Source: Myxosarcina sp. GA_180221_E-2-1-MAG-40_15
Lineage (GTDB): Bacteria; Cyanobacteriota; Cyanobacteriia; Cyanobacteriales; Xenococcaceae
Assembly (NCBI GenBank): GCA_020692205.1
Contig: JAIMKV010000015.1
Location: 1-64,000 of the forward strand
DNA: 64,000 nt
Reading direction: 5' to 3'
The notes beneath the pieces are model-generated. The model searched no databases. It saw only the letters and a list, made by a program, of their open reading frames with translations, and was not told the origin of the DNA. Numbering within the stretch: the first letter of the stretch is position 1; every line of letters starts with the position of its first letter. Of the stretch, positions 35,799 through 45,895 are shown in pieces. Made by a program: the position numbers and the translations under genes.

Positions 35799-38420
35799 AT
35801 GCAACCAACCAATCCTAATCAATTTACCGAAAAAGCCTGGCAGGCGATCGCCCGTACTCCCGATTTAGCAAAACAGGCTGGGCAACAGCAAATTGAAAGC
35901 GAACACTTGATGCAGTCGCTATTAGACCAAGAAGGACTAGCAAGCGCCATTTTTACCAAAGTGGGGATTAACCTGTCATCGTTATGGGACAAAACCGCAG
36001 CATTCATTACTCGTCAACCAAAAGTCTCTAATGCTAGTGGTTCTGTATATCTCGGTCGCAGTTTGGATAGTTTATTAGATCGTGCCGATAAATATCGCAC
36101 TGAGTTTGGCGATGAATATATCTCCATTGAACATTTAGTGATGGCTTTTGTGGCAGACGATCGCTTTGGCAAAGCTTTATACCAAGAATTTAGCCTAAAC
36201 GAAACCAAACTCAAAACTATTATTCAAGAGATTAGAGGTAGTCAAAAAGTGACCGATCAAAACCCTGAAGGCAAATATCAATCCTTAGAAAAATACGGAC
36301 GAGATTTAACCCAGCTAGCCAAAGAAGGCAAACTAGACCCTGTGATCGGTAGAGATGATGAAATTCGTCGCACGATTCAGATCTTGTCCCGTCGCACCAA
36401 AAATAATCCCGTCCTCATTGGTGAACCAGGGGTGGGTAAAACGGCGATTGTCGAGGGATTAGCCCAGCGAGTAGTCAGTGGTGACGTACCAGAAGCGCTC
36501 AAGAATCGCGTCATTATTACCTTAGATCTGGGGTCTTTAATTGCAGGGGCGAAATATCGCGGTGAATTTGAAGAACGCCTCAAAGCAGTGCTTAAAGAAG
36601 TCCAACAAGCTCAAGGACAGATCGTGATGTTTATCGACGAAATGCATACTGTCGTCGGTGCAGGGGCAACTGAAGGGGCAATGGATGCTGGTAATTTACT
36701 CAAACCCATGCTGGCAAGGGGCGAACTACACTGTATCGGTGCTACTACCCTCGATGAATACCGTAAGTATATTGAAAAGGATGCAGCACTAGAACGACGT
36801 TTCCAACAGGTGTATGTCGATCAGCCGAGTATTGAAGATACCATCTCGATTCTTCGGGGACTTAAAGAACGCTACGAAGTTCATCATGGCGTGAGAATCT
36901 CCGACACGGCAGTAGTAGCAGCAGCAGTTCTCTCCACCCGCTATATTAGCGATCGCTTCTTACCCGATAAGGCGATCGACCTAGTAGACGAAGCTGCCGC
37001 TAAATTAAAAATGGAGATTACTTCCAAACCAGTAGAACTCGACGAGATTGATCGCAAGATTCTGCAACTAGAGATGGAAAAATTGTCGTTGAAAAAAGAA
37101 ACCGACAGTGTTTCAGTCGAACGGTTGGCAAAGATCAATCAAGAACTGGCAAACCTTAAAGAAAGTCAAACTGCATTTAATGCTCAATGGCAAGCTGAAA
37201 AAGAATTTATTGATCGCATTGGCGCGATTAAAGAGGAAATCGACCGCATTAACGTTGAAGTTCAACAGGCAGAGCGTAATTACGACCTCAATCTAGCAGC
37301 CGAGCTTAAATACGGGAAACTTACCGATTTACAGCGACAGCTACAAGAAGCAGAAGCCCAACTGGCAGAAAATCAAACCAGTGGTAAATCTCTGCTGCGA
37401 GAAGAAGTCACCGAAGCCGATATTGCCGAAATCATCTCTAAATGGACGGGTATTCCTGTTAGTAAGTTAGTACAGTCAGAGATGGAAAAACTGCTGCACC
37501 TAGAAGAGCAACTCCATCAGCGCGTTATCGGGCAAGAAGAAGCAGTTACTGCCGTTGCCGATGCCATTCAACGTTCCCGTGCTGGATTAGCTGACCCCAA
37601 TCGACCCTTAGCGAGCTTTATTTTCCTTGGTCCTACGGGAGTAGGTAAAACCGAATTAGCCAAAGCGTTGGCAGCTTATTTATTTGATACGGAAGCAGCG
37701 ATTGTCCGCATTGATATGTCTGAGTACATGGAAAAACATACCGTTGCCCGTTTGATTGGTGCGCCTCCAGGATACGTCGGTTACGACGAAGGGGGACAAC
37801 TCACCGAGGCAATTCGCCGTCGTCCTTACTCAGTGATTTTATTTGACGAAATCGAAAAAGCCCACCCAGATGTATTCAACGTCATGCTGCAAATACTTGA
37901 TGATGGTCGCCTTACTGATGCTCAGGGACATACGGTAGACTTTAAAAATGCAGTGATTATCATGACCAGCAACATTGGCTCGCAATATATTCTTGATCTC
38001 GCTGGAGACGATAGCCGATACGAACAAATGCGCGATCGCGTTATGGAAGTGATGCGCTCCTCTTTCCGTCCTGAATTTCTTAACCGCATCGATGAAATCA
38101 TTATCTTCCATAGTCTTACTAAAATCCAACTGCGGGAAATTGTCAAATTGCAGGTACAGTTTTTGGAAAGACGACTTGAAGATCACAAAATGTCCCTCAA
38201 ATTTTCCGCTCCTGCTCTCGATTGGCTGGCACAGATGGGTTACGACCCTGTTTATGGTGCGCGTCCTCTCAAACGAGCAATTCAAAAAGAGCTGGAAACC
38301 CCAATCGCCAAGCAGATTCTGCGAGGTGAACTAAAAGATAGAGACACTATTTTTGTTGACGTGGAAAACGAGCGTCTGGTTTTCAAGCGATTGACTCCAG
38401 AATTAATTAGTTCTTCCTAA
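35799..38420 (+). CDS. clpB: ClpB disaggregase (ClpB1 type)
   Basis: 873-aa Hsp100 ring ATPase that pulls proteins out of aggregates with DnaK. N-terminal repeat domain ~1-145, first AAA+ with Walker [14 protein letters not shown] (~207), coiled-coil middle domain ~410-525 ([11 protein letters not shown] to [13 protein letters not shown]), second AAA+ with Walker [15 protein letters not shown] (~610), and a C-terminal D2 domain. Sequence style matches the heat-induced ClpB1 of cyanobacteria, essential for thermotolerance, rather than constitutive ClpB2. Last gene of the block, convergent with the GAF sensor; only a few bases separate them. Confidence 0.95.
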   Translation: MQPTNPNQFTEKAWQAIARTPDLAKQAGQQQIESEHLMQSLLDQEGLASAIFTKVGINLSSLWDKTAAFITRQPKVSNASGSVYLGRSLDSLLDRADKYRTEFGDEYISIEHLVMAFVADDRFGKALYQEFSLNETKLKTIIQEIRGSQKVTDQNPEGKYQSLEKYGRDLTQLAKEGKLDPVIGRDDEIRRTIQILSRRTKNNPVLIGEPGVGKTAIVEGLAQRVVSGDVPEALKNRVIITLDLGSLIAGAKYRGEFEERLKAVLKEVQQAQGQIVMFIDEMHTVVGAGATEGAMDAGNLLKPMLARGELHCIGATTLDEYRKYIEKDAALERRFQQVYVDQPSIEDTISILRGLKERYEVHHGVRISDTAVVAAAVLSTRYISDRFLPDKAIDLVDEAAAKLKMEITSKPVELDEIDRKILQLEMEKLSLKKETDSVSVERLAKINQELANLKESQTAFNAQWQAEKEFIDRIGAIKEEIDRINVEVQQAERNYDLNLAAELKYGKLTDLQRQLQEAEAQLAENQTSGKSLLREEVTEADIAEIISKWTGIPVSKLVQSEMEKLLHLEEQLHQRVIGQEEAVTAVADAIQRSRAGLADPNRPLASFIFLGPTGVGKTELAKALAAYLFDTEAAIVRIDMSEYMEKHTVARLIGAPPGYVGYDEGGQLTEAIRRRPYSVILFDEIEKAHPDVFNVMLQILDDGRLTDAQGHTVDFKNAVIIMTSNIGSQYILDLAGDDSRYEQMRDRVMEVMRSSFRPEFLNRIDEIIIFHSLTKIQLREIVKLQVQFLERRLEDHKMSLKFSAPALDWLAQMGYDPVYGARPLKRAIQKELETPIAKQILRGELKDRDTIFVDVENERLVFKRLTPELISSS

Positions 38421-41400
38421 TCAAAGTTTTTGGATTAGTACGACTAATTGATTAAAGGATTGAGTTATGCTCATTGACTGTAAGGAGATTCGTTCGGCAA
38501 TGCTTGCCACTTCCTGTACAGAATCTTTGGCAAATGTTGAACTTTCTGTTTGATTTTCTACCGCTTGAGCAATATTTTCAATCAGGGTATTCAGCTTATT
38601 GTTCAAAGCAACAACTCGCTCTAGCTTTTGACGGACTGTTTCAAATTCTCCACTGCTGCCAATTAACTGTTGTGTTCCTGAGTCTAAAGCGATCGCCTTT
38701 TCTCTAGCTTCTATTTGGATATTGGCAAATAGTGGTTCGACTTTGGCAGAAGCCTCAAACAATTGCTGCATCAAAGAAAAAATGGTATCAGATAAATCTA
38801 TAACCGAGTTTTGATCGTTAATCGCAATCTGATTACGATTTACGACTCTAGTTATGCTCATAGATTTTTGCACTATCTGCTTACTCAAATCTCTAATCGT
38901 ATTGACTGTTTCAGCCAGCTTTTGGGAAGAATGATTAATATTATCAAATCCAGTCACGACATCCTCAAAGGTGCGTTGAATATTAGCAATATTATTAACA
39001 GCACGAGTTAAACTATTCTGCGTATCCTTTACTGCCAAATTATTTTGCTGTTCTTGAAATTTGACCTGTTGTACATTTAAAGCGATGCCATTAAATGAAT
39101 CAGCTACCGTTTGAATTTGAGATAAAACATTAATTGTCGTCTCAGATTGGCGCATTGCCTCTTGAGAAAGAGTTTGATAAGCATCTCCGTTTTCGGCTAG
39201 GATCTCAACTACTTGATGTCTAAAAGCTTCAGTTTGCTCATGCTGCTGATGGGACACATGGGTATTTGTCTGATTAGAGTCTTGAAGCTGTTCCAGGAGT
39301 TTGGCATTATCAAGAGCAAAACCTACCTGAGTGGCAATTTGAGATACCCAACGAATTTCTGGCTGCTGCCAGGTACGAAAATCCGCACACTGATGAGCTA
39401 CCAACAAGCCAAATAGCTCCCCTTCACTAACTATTGGCGTAACCAGATTAGCTTTAACCTCCAGCTTTTCTAGCTGCTCGACATAGCATCTAGCCATTCC
39501 TGCTGCATAAATATTGCTCCACGCCCTCACCCTACCGTTGCGATATTTATCGAGGTATCTGGCTGCAAAACAAGGATCTTGGATTACTCTGCCTTGCGCT
39601 CTCGTCCAACCAGGGGCGACAGATTCAGCCACAATCGCGCCATAATTATCTGAGTTCAGACTATAAACGACAACGCGATCGCAATTTAATACCCGCCGTA
39701 CTTCTTTGACACTAGCTTTTAAGATAGCTTCTGTTTTGAGGGATTGACGAATATACTGGCTGGCATCGATAAAATATTCTGTCCACTTGCTTTCGTCTTC
39801 CACCTGCTGGCTTAACCGTCTGGCATCTGCCAATAGTTCAGCGTTATCGAGAGCAAAACCTACTTGTGTCGCAATTTGCGTTACCCAGCGAATTTCTGGC
39901 TGCTGCCAGGTACGAAAATCCGCACACTGATGAGCTACCAACAAGCCAAATAGCTCCCCTTCACTAACTATTGGCGTAACCAGATTAGCTTTAACCTCCA
40001 GCTTTTCTAGCTGCTCGACATAGCATCTAGTCATTCCTGCTTCATAAATATTGCTCCACGCCCTAACTCTACCGTTGCGATATTTGTCTCGATAAGTCGG
40101 TTCAAAGCAAGGATCATCTATTTCCTGATTCAAAGCCCTTGTCCAACCAGGGGCAACGGATTCGGCGATCACCGTGCCATAGCGCAGATTCTGGTTGAGA
40201 CTGTAAACGACAACGCGATCGCAATTTAACACCCGCCGTACTTCCTCGACACTAACGTCGAGAATATCTTCTCGCTGTAGGGATTCCCGAATATAGCGAG
40301 TTGCATCAGTAAAATACCGGGTTAATTTGGCCTCGTTTTCTAGTTCATCTTGGAGCTGTTTAGCATCAGCTAGCAGTTTGGCGTTATCGAGGGCAAAACC
40401 TACCTGAGTGGCAATTTGGGCTACCCAACGAATTTCTGGCTGCTGCCAGGTACGAAAATCCGCACACTGATGAGCCACTAGTAAGCCAAATAACTCACCT
40501 TCATTGATAATTGGCGTAACCAAATTCGCTTTAACCTCTAGCTTTTCTAATTGCTCGATATAGCATCTAGTCATTCCTGCTTCATAAATATTGTTCCAGG
40601 CTCTAACCCTACCGTTGCGATATTTGTCGCGATAAGTCGGTTCAAAACAAGGATCGTCTATTTCCTGATTCAAAGCCCTTGTCCAACCAGGGGCAACGGA
40701 TTCGGCGATCACCGTGCCATAGCGCAGATTCTGGTTGAGACTGTAAACGACAACGCGATCGCAATCTAACACGCGCCGTACTTCTTTGACACTGGCTTTT
40801 AAGATCTCTTCTTGGTCGAGCGAGATACGAATATATTGAATCGCATCAGTAAAATGCTCGCTCCATTGGCTTTCATTGGCAGCCGCTAGTTTTTGTTCTT
40901 TGGACTCAGTTTCAGCAAATACTTTGGTGTATTCCAGCAAAATACCTACTTGTGTCGCAATTTCAGTTACGCAGTAAATTTCTGGCTCTTGCCAATTACG
41001 AGGGTTGGAACACTGATGAGCAATTAGTAACCCAAATAATTTGTCTTCACTAACAATTGGTGCTACTAAGTTAGCTTTGACTTCCAATTCTGCCAACTGT
41101 TCGCGGTAACAGGGTGTCACCTTTGCCTGATCAATATCATCTAAAGCCCTAACTCTACCATGACGATATTCCTCGATATATCTAACCGCCAAACAAGGAT
41201 CGTCGAACATTTTTCCCTTAGCTTTAGCCCATTGAGCGGCGACTGATTCAGCGATTACTATGCCGTAATTATTTTCATCTAGACTATAAACCACCACGCG
41301 ATCGCAATTGAGTAAGCGCCTGACTTCTTCAACTGTGGTATTGAGGATATTTTCCTGTCCTAATTCATTGGCGATCTTTTCATTTACCTCAACCAAAGAA

Positions 41401-42044
41401 TTACTTATTTTCTGATTAACCTTGGGGTTTTCTTCTATAGGTTTAATCATGCCCTTGTTGTTACTTTTGCCGTTATCGTTTGTTACTCGATCCATTGTTG
41501 GCGAAATTTCTGCTGGTTGACTTTCTATTAATTGCTCTGTCAAGTTGACCTTTGACTGCTCAGCCTGAACAATATTGGAAAGCGCAAAACCTGTCATGTT
41601 GGCTTTCTCCGTCAAAAAACTAACTGCTTCCGCATGCCAAGGCTGAAGCTTAGAGCATTGATGAGCTACTAGAAAAGCTAATAGTTTATTACCGACGGAA
41701 ATTGGGGCAATCGCCAGGCTTTTAATCTTTAACTCTTTGAGGTTTTCTAATTGATTTTGACCGACATCTGCGGTATTAATATTGTCTATAGCTACAGCCT
41801 GACCATAGCAGTACATTTCTAAATAATCATCTTCTAAAAAAGGGTCGGTAATTGTTTTCCCTAAAATCGAAGCATATACAGGGTCAACAGATTCAGCTAT
41901 TACCTCTGCTTGGGGGAGTTCACTAGCATCATAGATAATGACGCGATCGCACTTTAGAGTTTTTCTAGTTGTTTCAACGGTAACCTTAAACAATTCTTCA
42001 AGATTTTGATAACTGTTTAGATTTACATTAGTAGATTGGATCAT
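38421..42044 (-). CDS. five-GAF sensor with methyl-accepting-protein-like tail
   Basis: 1207-aa soluble protein. GAF domains lie near residues 12-158, 222-372, 403-552, 583-732 and 762-912, with a helical signalling tail at 915-1207 that resembles a chemotaxis transducer but without HAMP or membrane segments. GAFs 3-5 carry DPCF (near residues 463, 644 and 823), the DXCF-type motif of some cyanobacteriochromes, plus a second Cys in TRCY/ARCY where the canonical bilin Cys sits (usually followed by His). GAF2 has DPCL and TPCY. Bilin binding is therefore possible but unproven. Modules 3-5 are near-duplicates 179-180 codons apart. Confidence 0.88.
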   Translation of the reverse strand: MIQSTNVNLNSYQNLEELFKVTVETTRKTLKCDRVIIYDASELPQAEVIAESVDPVYASILGKTITDPFLEDDYLEMYCYGQAVAIDNINTADVGQNQLENLKELKIKSLAIAPISVGNKLLAFLVAHQCSKLQPWHAEAVSFLTEKANMTGFALSNIVQAEQSKVNLTEQLIESQPAEISPTMDRVTNDNGKSNNKGMIKPIEENPKVNQKISNSLVEVNEKIANELGQENILNTTVEEVRRLLNCDRVVVYSLDENNYGIVIAESVAAQWAKAKGKMFDDPCLAVRYIEEYRHGRVRALDDIDQAKVTPCYREQLAELEVKANLVAPIVSEDKLFGLLIAHQCSNPRNWQEPEIYCVTEIATQVGILLEYTKVFAETESKEQKLAAANESQWSEHFTDAIQYIRISLDQEEILKASVKEVRRVLDCDRVVVYSLNQNLRYGTVIAESVAPGWTRALNQEIDDPCFEPTYRDKYRNGRVRAWNNIYEAGMTRCYIEQLEKLEVKANLVTPIINEGELFGLLVAHQCADFRTWQQPEIRWVAQIATQVGFALDNAKLLADAKQLQDELENEAKLTRYFTDATRYIRESLQREDILDVSVEEVRRVLNCDRVVVYSLNQNLRYGTVIAESVAPGWTRALNQEIDDPCFEPTYRDKYRNGRVRAWSNIYEAGMTRCYVEQLEKLEVKANLVTPIVSEGELFGLLVAHQCADFRTWQQPEIRWVTQIATQVGFALDNAELLADARRLSQQVEDESKWTEYFIDASQYIRQSLKTEAILKASVKEVRRVLNCDRVVVYSLNSDNYGAIVAESVAPGWTRAQGRVIQDPCFAARYLDKYRNGRVRAWSNIYAAGMARCYVEQLEKLEVKANLVTPIVSEGELFGLLVAHQCADFRTWQQPEIRWVSQIATQVGFALDNAKLLEQLQDSNQTNTHVSHQQHEQTEAFRHQVVEILAENGDAYQTLSQEAMRQSETTINVLSQIQTVADSFNGIALNVQQVKFQEQQNNLAVKDTQNSLTRAVNNIANIQRTFEDVVTGFDNINHSSQKLAETVNTIRDLSKQIVQKSMSITRVVNRNQIAINDQNSVIDLSDTIFSLMQQLFEASAKVEPLFANIQIEAREKAIALDSGTQQLIGSSGEFETVRQKLERVVALNNKLNTLIENIAQAVENQTESSTFAKDSVQEVASIAERISLQSMSITQSFNQLVVLIQKL

Positions 42045-42376
42045 TAATCGTGGGATGAGCTAGACAATTTTCGAAACCTCTAAAATCGTGGAAAACTGCG
42101 ATCAAAAAAGTTTATCGTTTATCTTAAATGATTATTGATCAACTTTTGAATAGAACACTAACAATTCGGAAAACTACTTTTCCGTAAAATTACTTAAATT
42201 TTTATTACATATAGCTTAATCTAATTTGCTGCAATAGCTCAAAAATTTATTAGGATCTCAGCAATTAATCTAGGTAAAACAGTTAAACATTTCCTGCTGG
42301 GTTTTGAGCTTGAGTCAGCGTCACTCACATAGGTCAAGAGAAAATAAATACCTTACTGACTTTAAACTTAAATTTT
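42045..42376. other. divergent promoter spacer
   Basis: 332 bp between the GAF sensor and the PstS-like gene, AT-rich. No recognisable operator, hairpin or small gene. Confidence 0.4.
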
Positions 42377-43408
42377 ATGGGCAATCTGGGTGAGAAAAGC
42401 CAGAAATTAACTTCAATCACTGTAGGTCTAACAGTCTTTATTGCTTTGGCATGGACGATTGGATTGATTAGCAGAGGCATCTGGCAATTATCACAATCCA
42501 ACATTCAAACTGAGGGAAGTATTCAAAACATTCCCGATTTTGCTCGCGTACCAAATGTCAAAGCTGGAGTATTTAATTATGGTGGCAGTACTGCTTGGGC
42601 TTCCCTACGTTTAGCAGTAGATTCGGTTATTCAGTCGGAGCGGCCCGAAATACAGTTGCGCTACACTCAGCCACAAAATGAACCGCCAGGTTCTAGCCCA
42701 GGAATCAAGATGCTACTTAGAGAGGAATTAGCTTTTGTGCAGTCTTCTCAGGCTCTAAGTCCTCAAGAATACCAACTAGCCAATCAAAAAGGTCTAAAGC
42801 TGAGACAAATTCCCGTAGCTGTCGATAGTATCGCTGTAGCGGTTCACCCTCGACTAGATATTCCTGGTTTGACCCTCAATCAACTGCAAGCAATTTACAC
42901 GGGAAAAATTGCTAATTGGCAAGAGGTAGGTGGTATGGATCTGCCAATTACTGTTTATTCTCTTCCTCCTAGCACTGGGGATCTAGTGGATATTTTTAAG
43001 ACCAAGATTCTTCAGCATCGACAGTTCAAGCCAAAGGTAAAATTTTTACCGACAACGACTTTAGCGCTTCGTCAATTAGCCAATAATCCTGGGGGGATTT
43101 ACTATGATTCCACGGCAGCAATTATCTCCCAGTGTTCCATTAAACTATTACCGCTGGGTTTAACCAGAAATGACTTAGTTGCGCCTTATCAACAGCCGTT
43201 AATACCAGCTTCTGAATGTCCCAGACGGCGTAATCGCCCAAATTTTCAAGCTTTGCGTACTGCTCAATATCCCTTGACTCATTATCTGTATGTAATATTT
43301 CTTCAAAATCAAGCTGATTCACAAATAGGTCAAGCATACGCTAATTTATTGCTAACACCTCAAGGTCAAAAATTAATCACCAAAACGAACTTTGTTCCTC
43401 TTGATTAA
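42377..43408 (+). CDS. PstS-like phosphate-binding family protein, membrane anchored
   Basis: 343 aa, PBP-like type 2 fold. An uncleaved transmembrane helix covers ~11-33 (LTSITVGLTVFIALAWTIGL). The binding domain shows NYGGSTAWASLRLAVDS in place of the usual GAGATFP loop, GLTLNQLQAIYTGKIANWQEVGG and GGIYYDSTAAI. The NWQEVGG block is typical of PstS. No pst permease genes are adjacent. It could be an accessory phosphate or anion sensor rather than a transporter subunit. Confidence 0.8.
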   Translation: MGNLGEKSQKLTSITVGLTVFIALAWTIGLISRGIWQLSQSNIQTEGSIQNIPDFARVPNVKAGVFNYGGSTAWASLRLAVDSVIQSERPEIQLRYTQPQNEPPGSSPGIKMLLREELAFVQSSQALSPQEYQLANQKGLKLRQIPVAVDSIAVAVHPRLDIPGLTLNQLQAIYTGKIANWQEVGGMDLPITVYSLPPSTGDLVDIFKTKILQHRQFKPKVKFLPTTTLALRQLANNPGGIYYDSTAAIISQCSIKLLPLGLTRNDLVAPYQQPLIPASECPRRRNRPNFQALRTAQYPLTHYLYVIFLQNQADSQIGQAYANLLLTPQGQKLITKTNFVPLD

Positions 43409-43518
43409 AGTTAAGTTGGCAATCGCCATTCATCTAGTCTTGATTTTAAGCTGAACAATTTAGCTCAAACACTCTGCACTAATCGATAAACAACTTAACG
43501 CTAGTTTAATCAAATGCC

Positions 43519-44457
43519 ATGAATGATAGTCAACACCTCGATTTGAGCGACGCGGCGGCATCGGTATCGGGAACCCCGCGCCTCCCTTTAAATCAATTTA
43601 CCCCTCAGTTAACTGAAGACGGCTCATTTACTTTTTTCTCAGTCGAATTTCAGGAGACATTTCATTCATCCTTTGGTGCCAAACAAGAAGCCGAGGTAAG
43701 ATATGTTGAGCCATGCCTAATTAAACAACTAGCAGTTCAACAGTCCACTGTTCGTATTTTGGATGTCTGTTATGGATTGGGTTATAACAGTGCCGCTGCT
43801 TTGTCAGCAATTTGGTCGGTTAATCCTCAATGTCGGGTAGAGCTAATTGCTTTAGAACTAACTGCCGATGTTCCTCGCCAAGCAGTTCAATACAATCTTT
43901 TAGCATCATGGGAATGTTCTATTGCCATGCTGTTGGCTGAATTAGCACATAAATCTATAGTTACCAAAGAGTTTTTCCAAGCCAGGCTAATATTAGGTGA
44001 TGCCAGACAAACGATTCAAAAATTAGTTAGAGAAGGCTGGCAAGCTGACGCGATCTTTCTCGATCCTTTTTCACCACCCAAATGCCCACAATTGTGGACT
44101 GTTGAATTTATTGCCCTAGTAGCCCAATGTCTGGCACCCACAGGAAGGCTCGCAACTTACTCTTGTGCCGCCGCTGTTCGTACTGCATTGCTTGAGGCGG
44201 GGTTAAACCTCGGCTCAATTACGGGTGCTGGTCGTAAGTCTCCTGGTACGCTTGCTGCTTTTGAGTATAAAAGTTTACCTGAGTTCTCGACTAGAGAGCA
44301 GGAACATCTGCAAACTAGTGCGGCAATCCCTTATCGCGATCGCACTTTACAAGCTAAACCAGAAGAAATTATTGATAATCGGCAACAAGAACAGCAAAGG
44401 AGTAAGATGAAGTCTACTTCTCAGTGGCGCAAACGCTGGTTGAAGTCAAATATTTAG
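43519..44457 (+). CDS. MnmC-like tRNA methyltransferase domain protein
   Basis: 312 aa, SAM-dependent methyltransferase of the MnmC(m)/DUF752 type. The SAM loop is LDVCYGLGYNSAAALS, and the catalytic block is ADAIFLDPFSPPKCPQLWT, matching DAWFLDGFAPAKNPEMW in E. coli MnmC. The FAD oxidase half of bacterial MnmC is absent, as is common in cyanobacteria. It would finish the mnm5s2U modification at tRNA position 34. Residues ~4-28 derive from a small repeat element (43529-43600), so the true N-terminus may have been altered. No strong ribosome binding site. Confidence 0.82.
   Translation: MNDSQHLDLSDAAASVSGTPRLPLNQFTPQLTEDGSFTFFSVEFQETFHSSFGAKQEAEVRYVEPCLIKQLAVQQSTVRILDVCYGLGYNSAAALSAIWSVNPQCRVELIALELTADVPRQAVQYNLLASWECSIAMLLAELAHKSIVTKEFFQARLILGDARQTIQKLVREGWQADAIFLDPFSPPKCPQLWTVEFIALVAQCLAPTGRLATYSCAAAVRTALLEAGLNLGSITGAGRKSPGTLAAFEYKSLPEFSTREQEHLQTSAAIPYRDRTLQAKPEEIIDNRQQEQQRSKMKSTSQWRKRWLKSNI
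43529..43600. repeat. small repeat element within the MnmC-like gene
   Basis: 72 bp with GC-rich arms at its 3' half. It shares the exact 15-mer GTCAACACCTCGATT at the left end with 54743-54757, and the right end (GGGAACCCCGCGC to CAATTTA) with 54821-54850 allowing a few changes. It is in frame at the 5' end of the coding sequence. Confidence 0.65.
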
Positions 44458-44768
44458 CTCGCACTTTACCGTAAATTTGATTAAGTATAATTTTTCAACT
44501 CTGTTTCAATAGCTTAAATTCAGTTAAAACTCCGTATTATGCCCGATCTCAACCAAAAAATTAATATTCATAATATGTATTGATGAATGTTTAAAAAACT
44601 CTATATTGATTTTGTCGTTTTAATCGCAAGATCCAGCTAGGCTGGTATCGGCAGCTAAAGAATTTGAGAACTGCTACTCTAACCCTCATGGTTTTGAGTT
44701 TAGCTAGAATCGATTATTAGCTATTCATCATATTCATCAGAAAAAATTTTCATTCTTCGAGAACAATA
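44458..44768. other. spacer with a small hairpin
   Basis: 311 bp. CCAGC-TAG-GCTGG (44633-44645) is a perfect 5-bp stem; its role is unknown. No coding signal found. Confidence 0.4.
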
Positions 44769-45788
44769 ATGAAAAAAGTTGGCGAATTTCCTTTGGCTAC
44801 TAAGATAGGTTTTTCAGTGAGCAATGACTCTAATTTGACGACTGGGAGAATTTTGATTGTTGATGAAAATCCTTTAAGTCGGATGACAGCGTTCGATCTC
44901 TTGACATTAGACGGTTACGAAGTAATAGAAGCAGAGGAATCAGCGGCGATTTTCGATAACATTACCGAACAACAGCCAGATCTAATTTTGCTTGATGCCA
45001 TGATGCGACAAATAGACAGCTACACCCTATGTCGCCAACTAAAGGAAAATTATCGTACGGCAAGTATACCAGTAGTTATCACCACTCTTACCGATAGCAG
45101 AGAAGCTCGAATTAAAGCAATGGAAGCTGGCGGTAGTGATGTATTAGTCAAGCCGCTGAATCGGATTGAACTATCTACTAGAGTCAAGTCTTTAATCAGC
45201 CAAAAGCGCATCAATGATGGATTAAACCAAACAGAACAGGTACTGTTTACTATTGCTAAAGCGGTAGACAATCGCTCGGCTACTAAAGGTGGTAGTGTCC
45301 GTGTTGCCTCTTTAGTTAAATCCTTTGGCAAGTATCTGGGATTAAGTGCTAAAGAACTCGATGATCTAGCTTTTGCCGCACACTTACACGACATTGGGAC
45401 AATCGCTATCCCAGATGCCGTGATGCTCAAAACAGAAGCATTAACTGTTGCAGAAAAAGAGTTGATTAGACAACACGTTTTGTTTGGAGAAGAAATTTGT
45501 CAGCCATTACGCAACCGTAGCGGGGTTTTACCCATTGTTCGTCATCATCACGAACGCTGGGATGGTACAGGCTATCCCGATGGTTTGTCTGGTACAGAAA
45601 TTCCTTATTTAGCTCAAATATTTCAGGTGATTGATATTTATGATGCTTTGACTAGCGATCGCCCCCATAAAAAAGCCTATAGTCCAACTGAAGCATTACA
45701 AATTATGATTGAGGAAACTCAAAAAGGTTGGCGCAATCCTGGGCTGATTGAACAGTTTACCATCTTCATCCGTTCTCAAGAACAATAA
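44769..45788 (+). CDS. response regulator with HD-GYP cyclic-di-GMP phosphodiesterase domain
   Basis: 339 aa. The REC domain (~25-140) has the acidic pair Asp32-Glu33, phosphoacceptor Asp76 (LILLDAMM) and the conserved Lys in VKPL. The HD-GYP domain (~150-330) has HDIGTIAIPD, HHHERWDGTGYPDGL (the GYP motif) and the IDIYDALTSDRPHKKA helix. It likely hydrolyses cyclic-di-GMP when phosphorylated, the RpfG arrangement. The partner kinase is not adjacent. It may be cotranscribed with nothing else; accA starts 107 nt downstream. Confidence 0.93.
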   Translation: MKKVGEFPLATKIGFSVSNDSNLTTGRILIVDENPLSRMTAFDLLTLDGYEVIEAEESAAIFDNITEQQPDLILLDAMMRQIDSYTLCRQLKENYRTASIPVVITTLTDSREARIKAMEAGGSDVLVKPLNRIELSTRVKSLISQKRINDGLNQTEQVLFTIAKAVDNRSATKGGSVRVASLVKSFGKYLGLSAKELDDLAFAAHLHDIGTIAIPDAVMLKTEALTVAEKELIRQHVLFGEEICQPLRNRSGVLPIVRHHHERWDGTGYPDGLSGTEIPYLAQIFQVIDIYDALTSDRPHKKAYSPTEALQIMIEETQKGWRNPGLIEQFTIFIRSQEQ

Positions 45789-45895
45789 AATCTCGGTCTT
45801 TTGTATTCTTGGCCACAGAACTTGGTTTAAAAGCTGCTTAATAACGGATAATAAATAGCAAGGATTTCGATCAAACAAATAACCATCCATAAGTT

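Noticed and set aside
39300-41200. Repeats at 537-540 bp as a CRISPR or mobile array
   Set aside because: They are coding GAF modules in one open reading frame; no short spacers exist.
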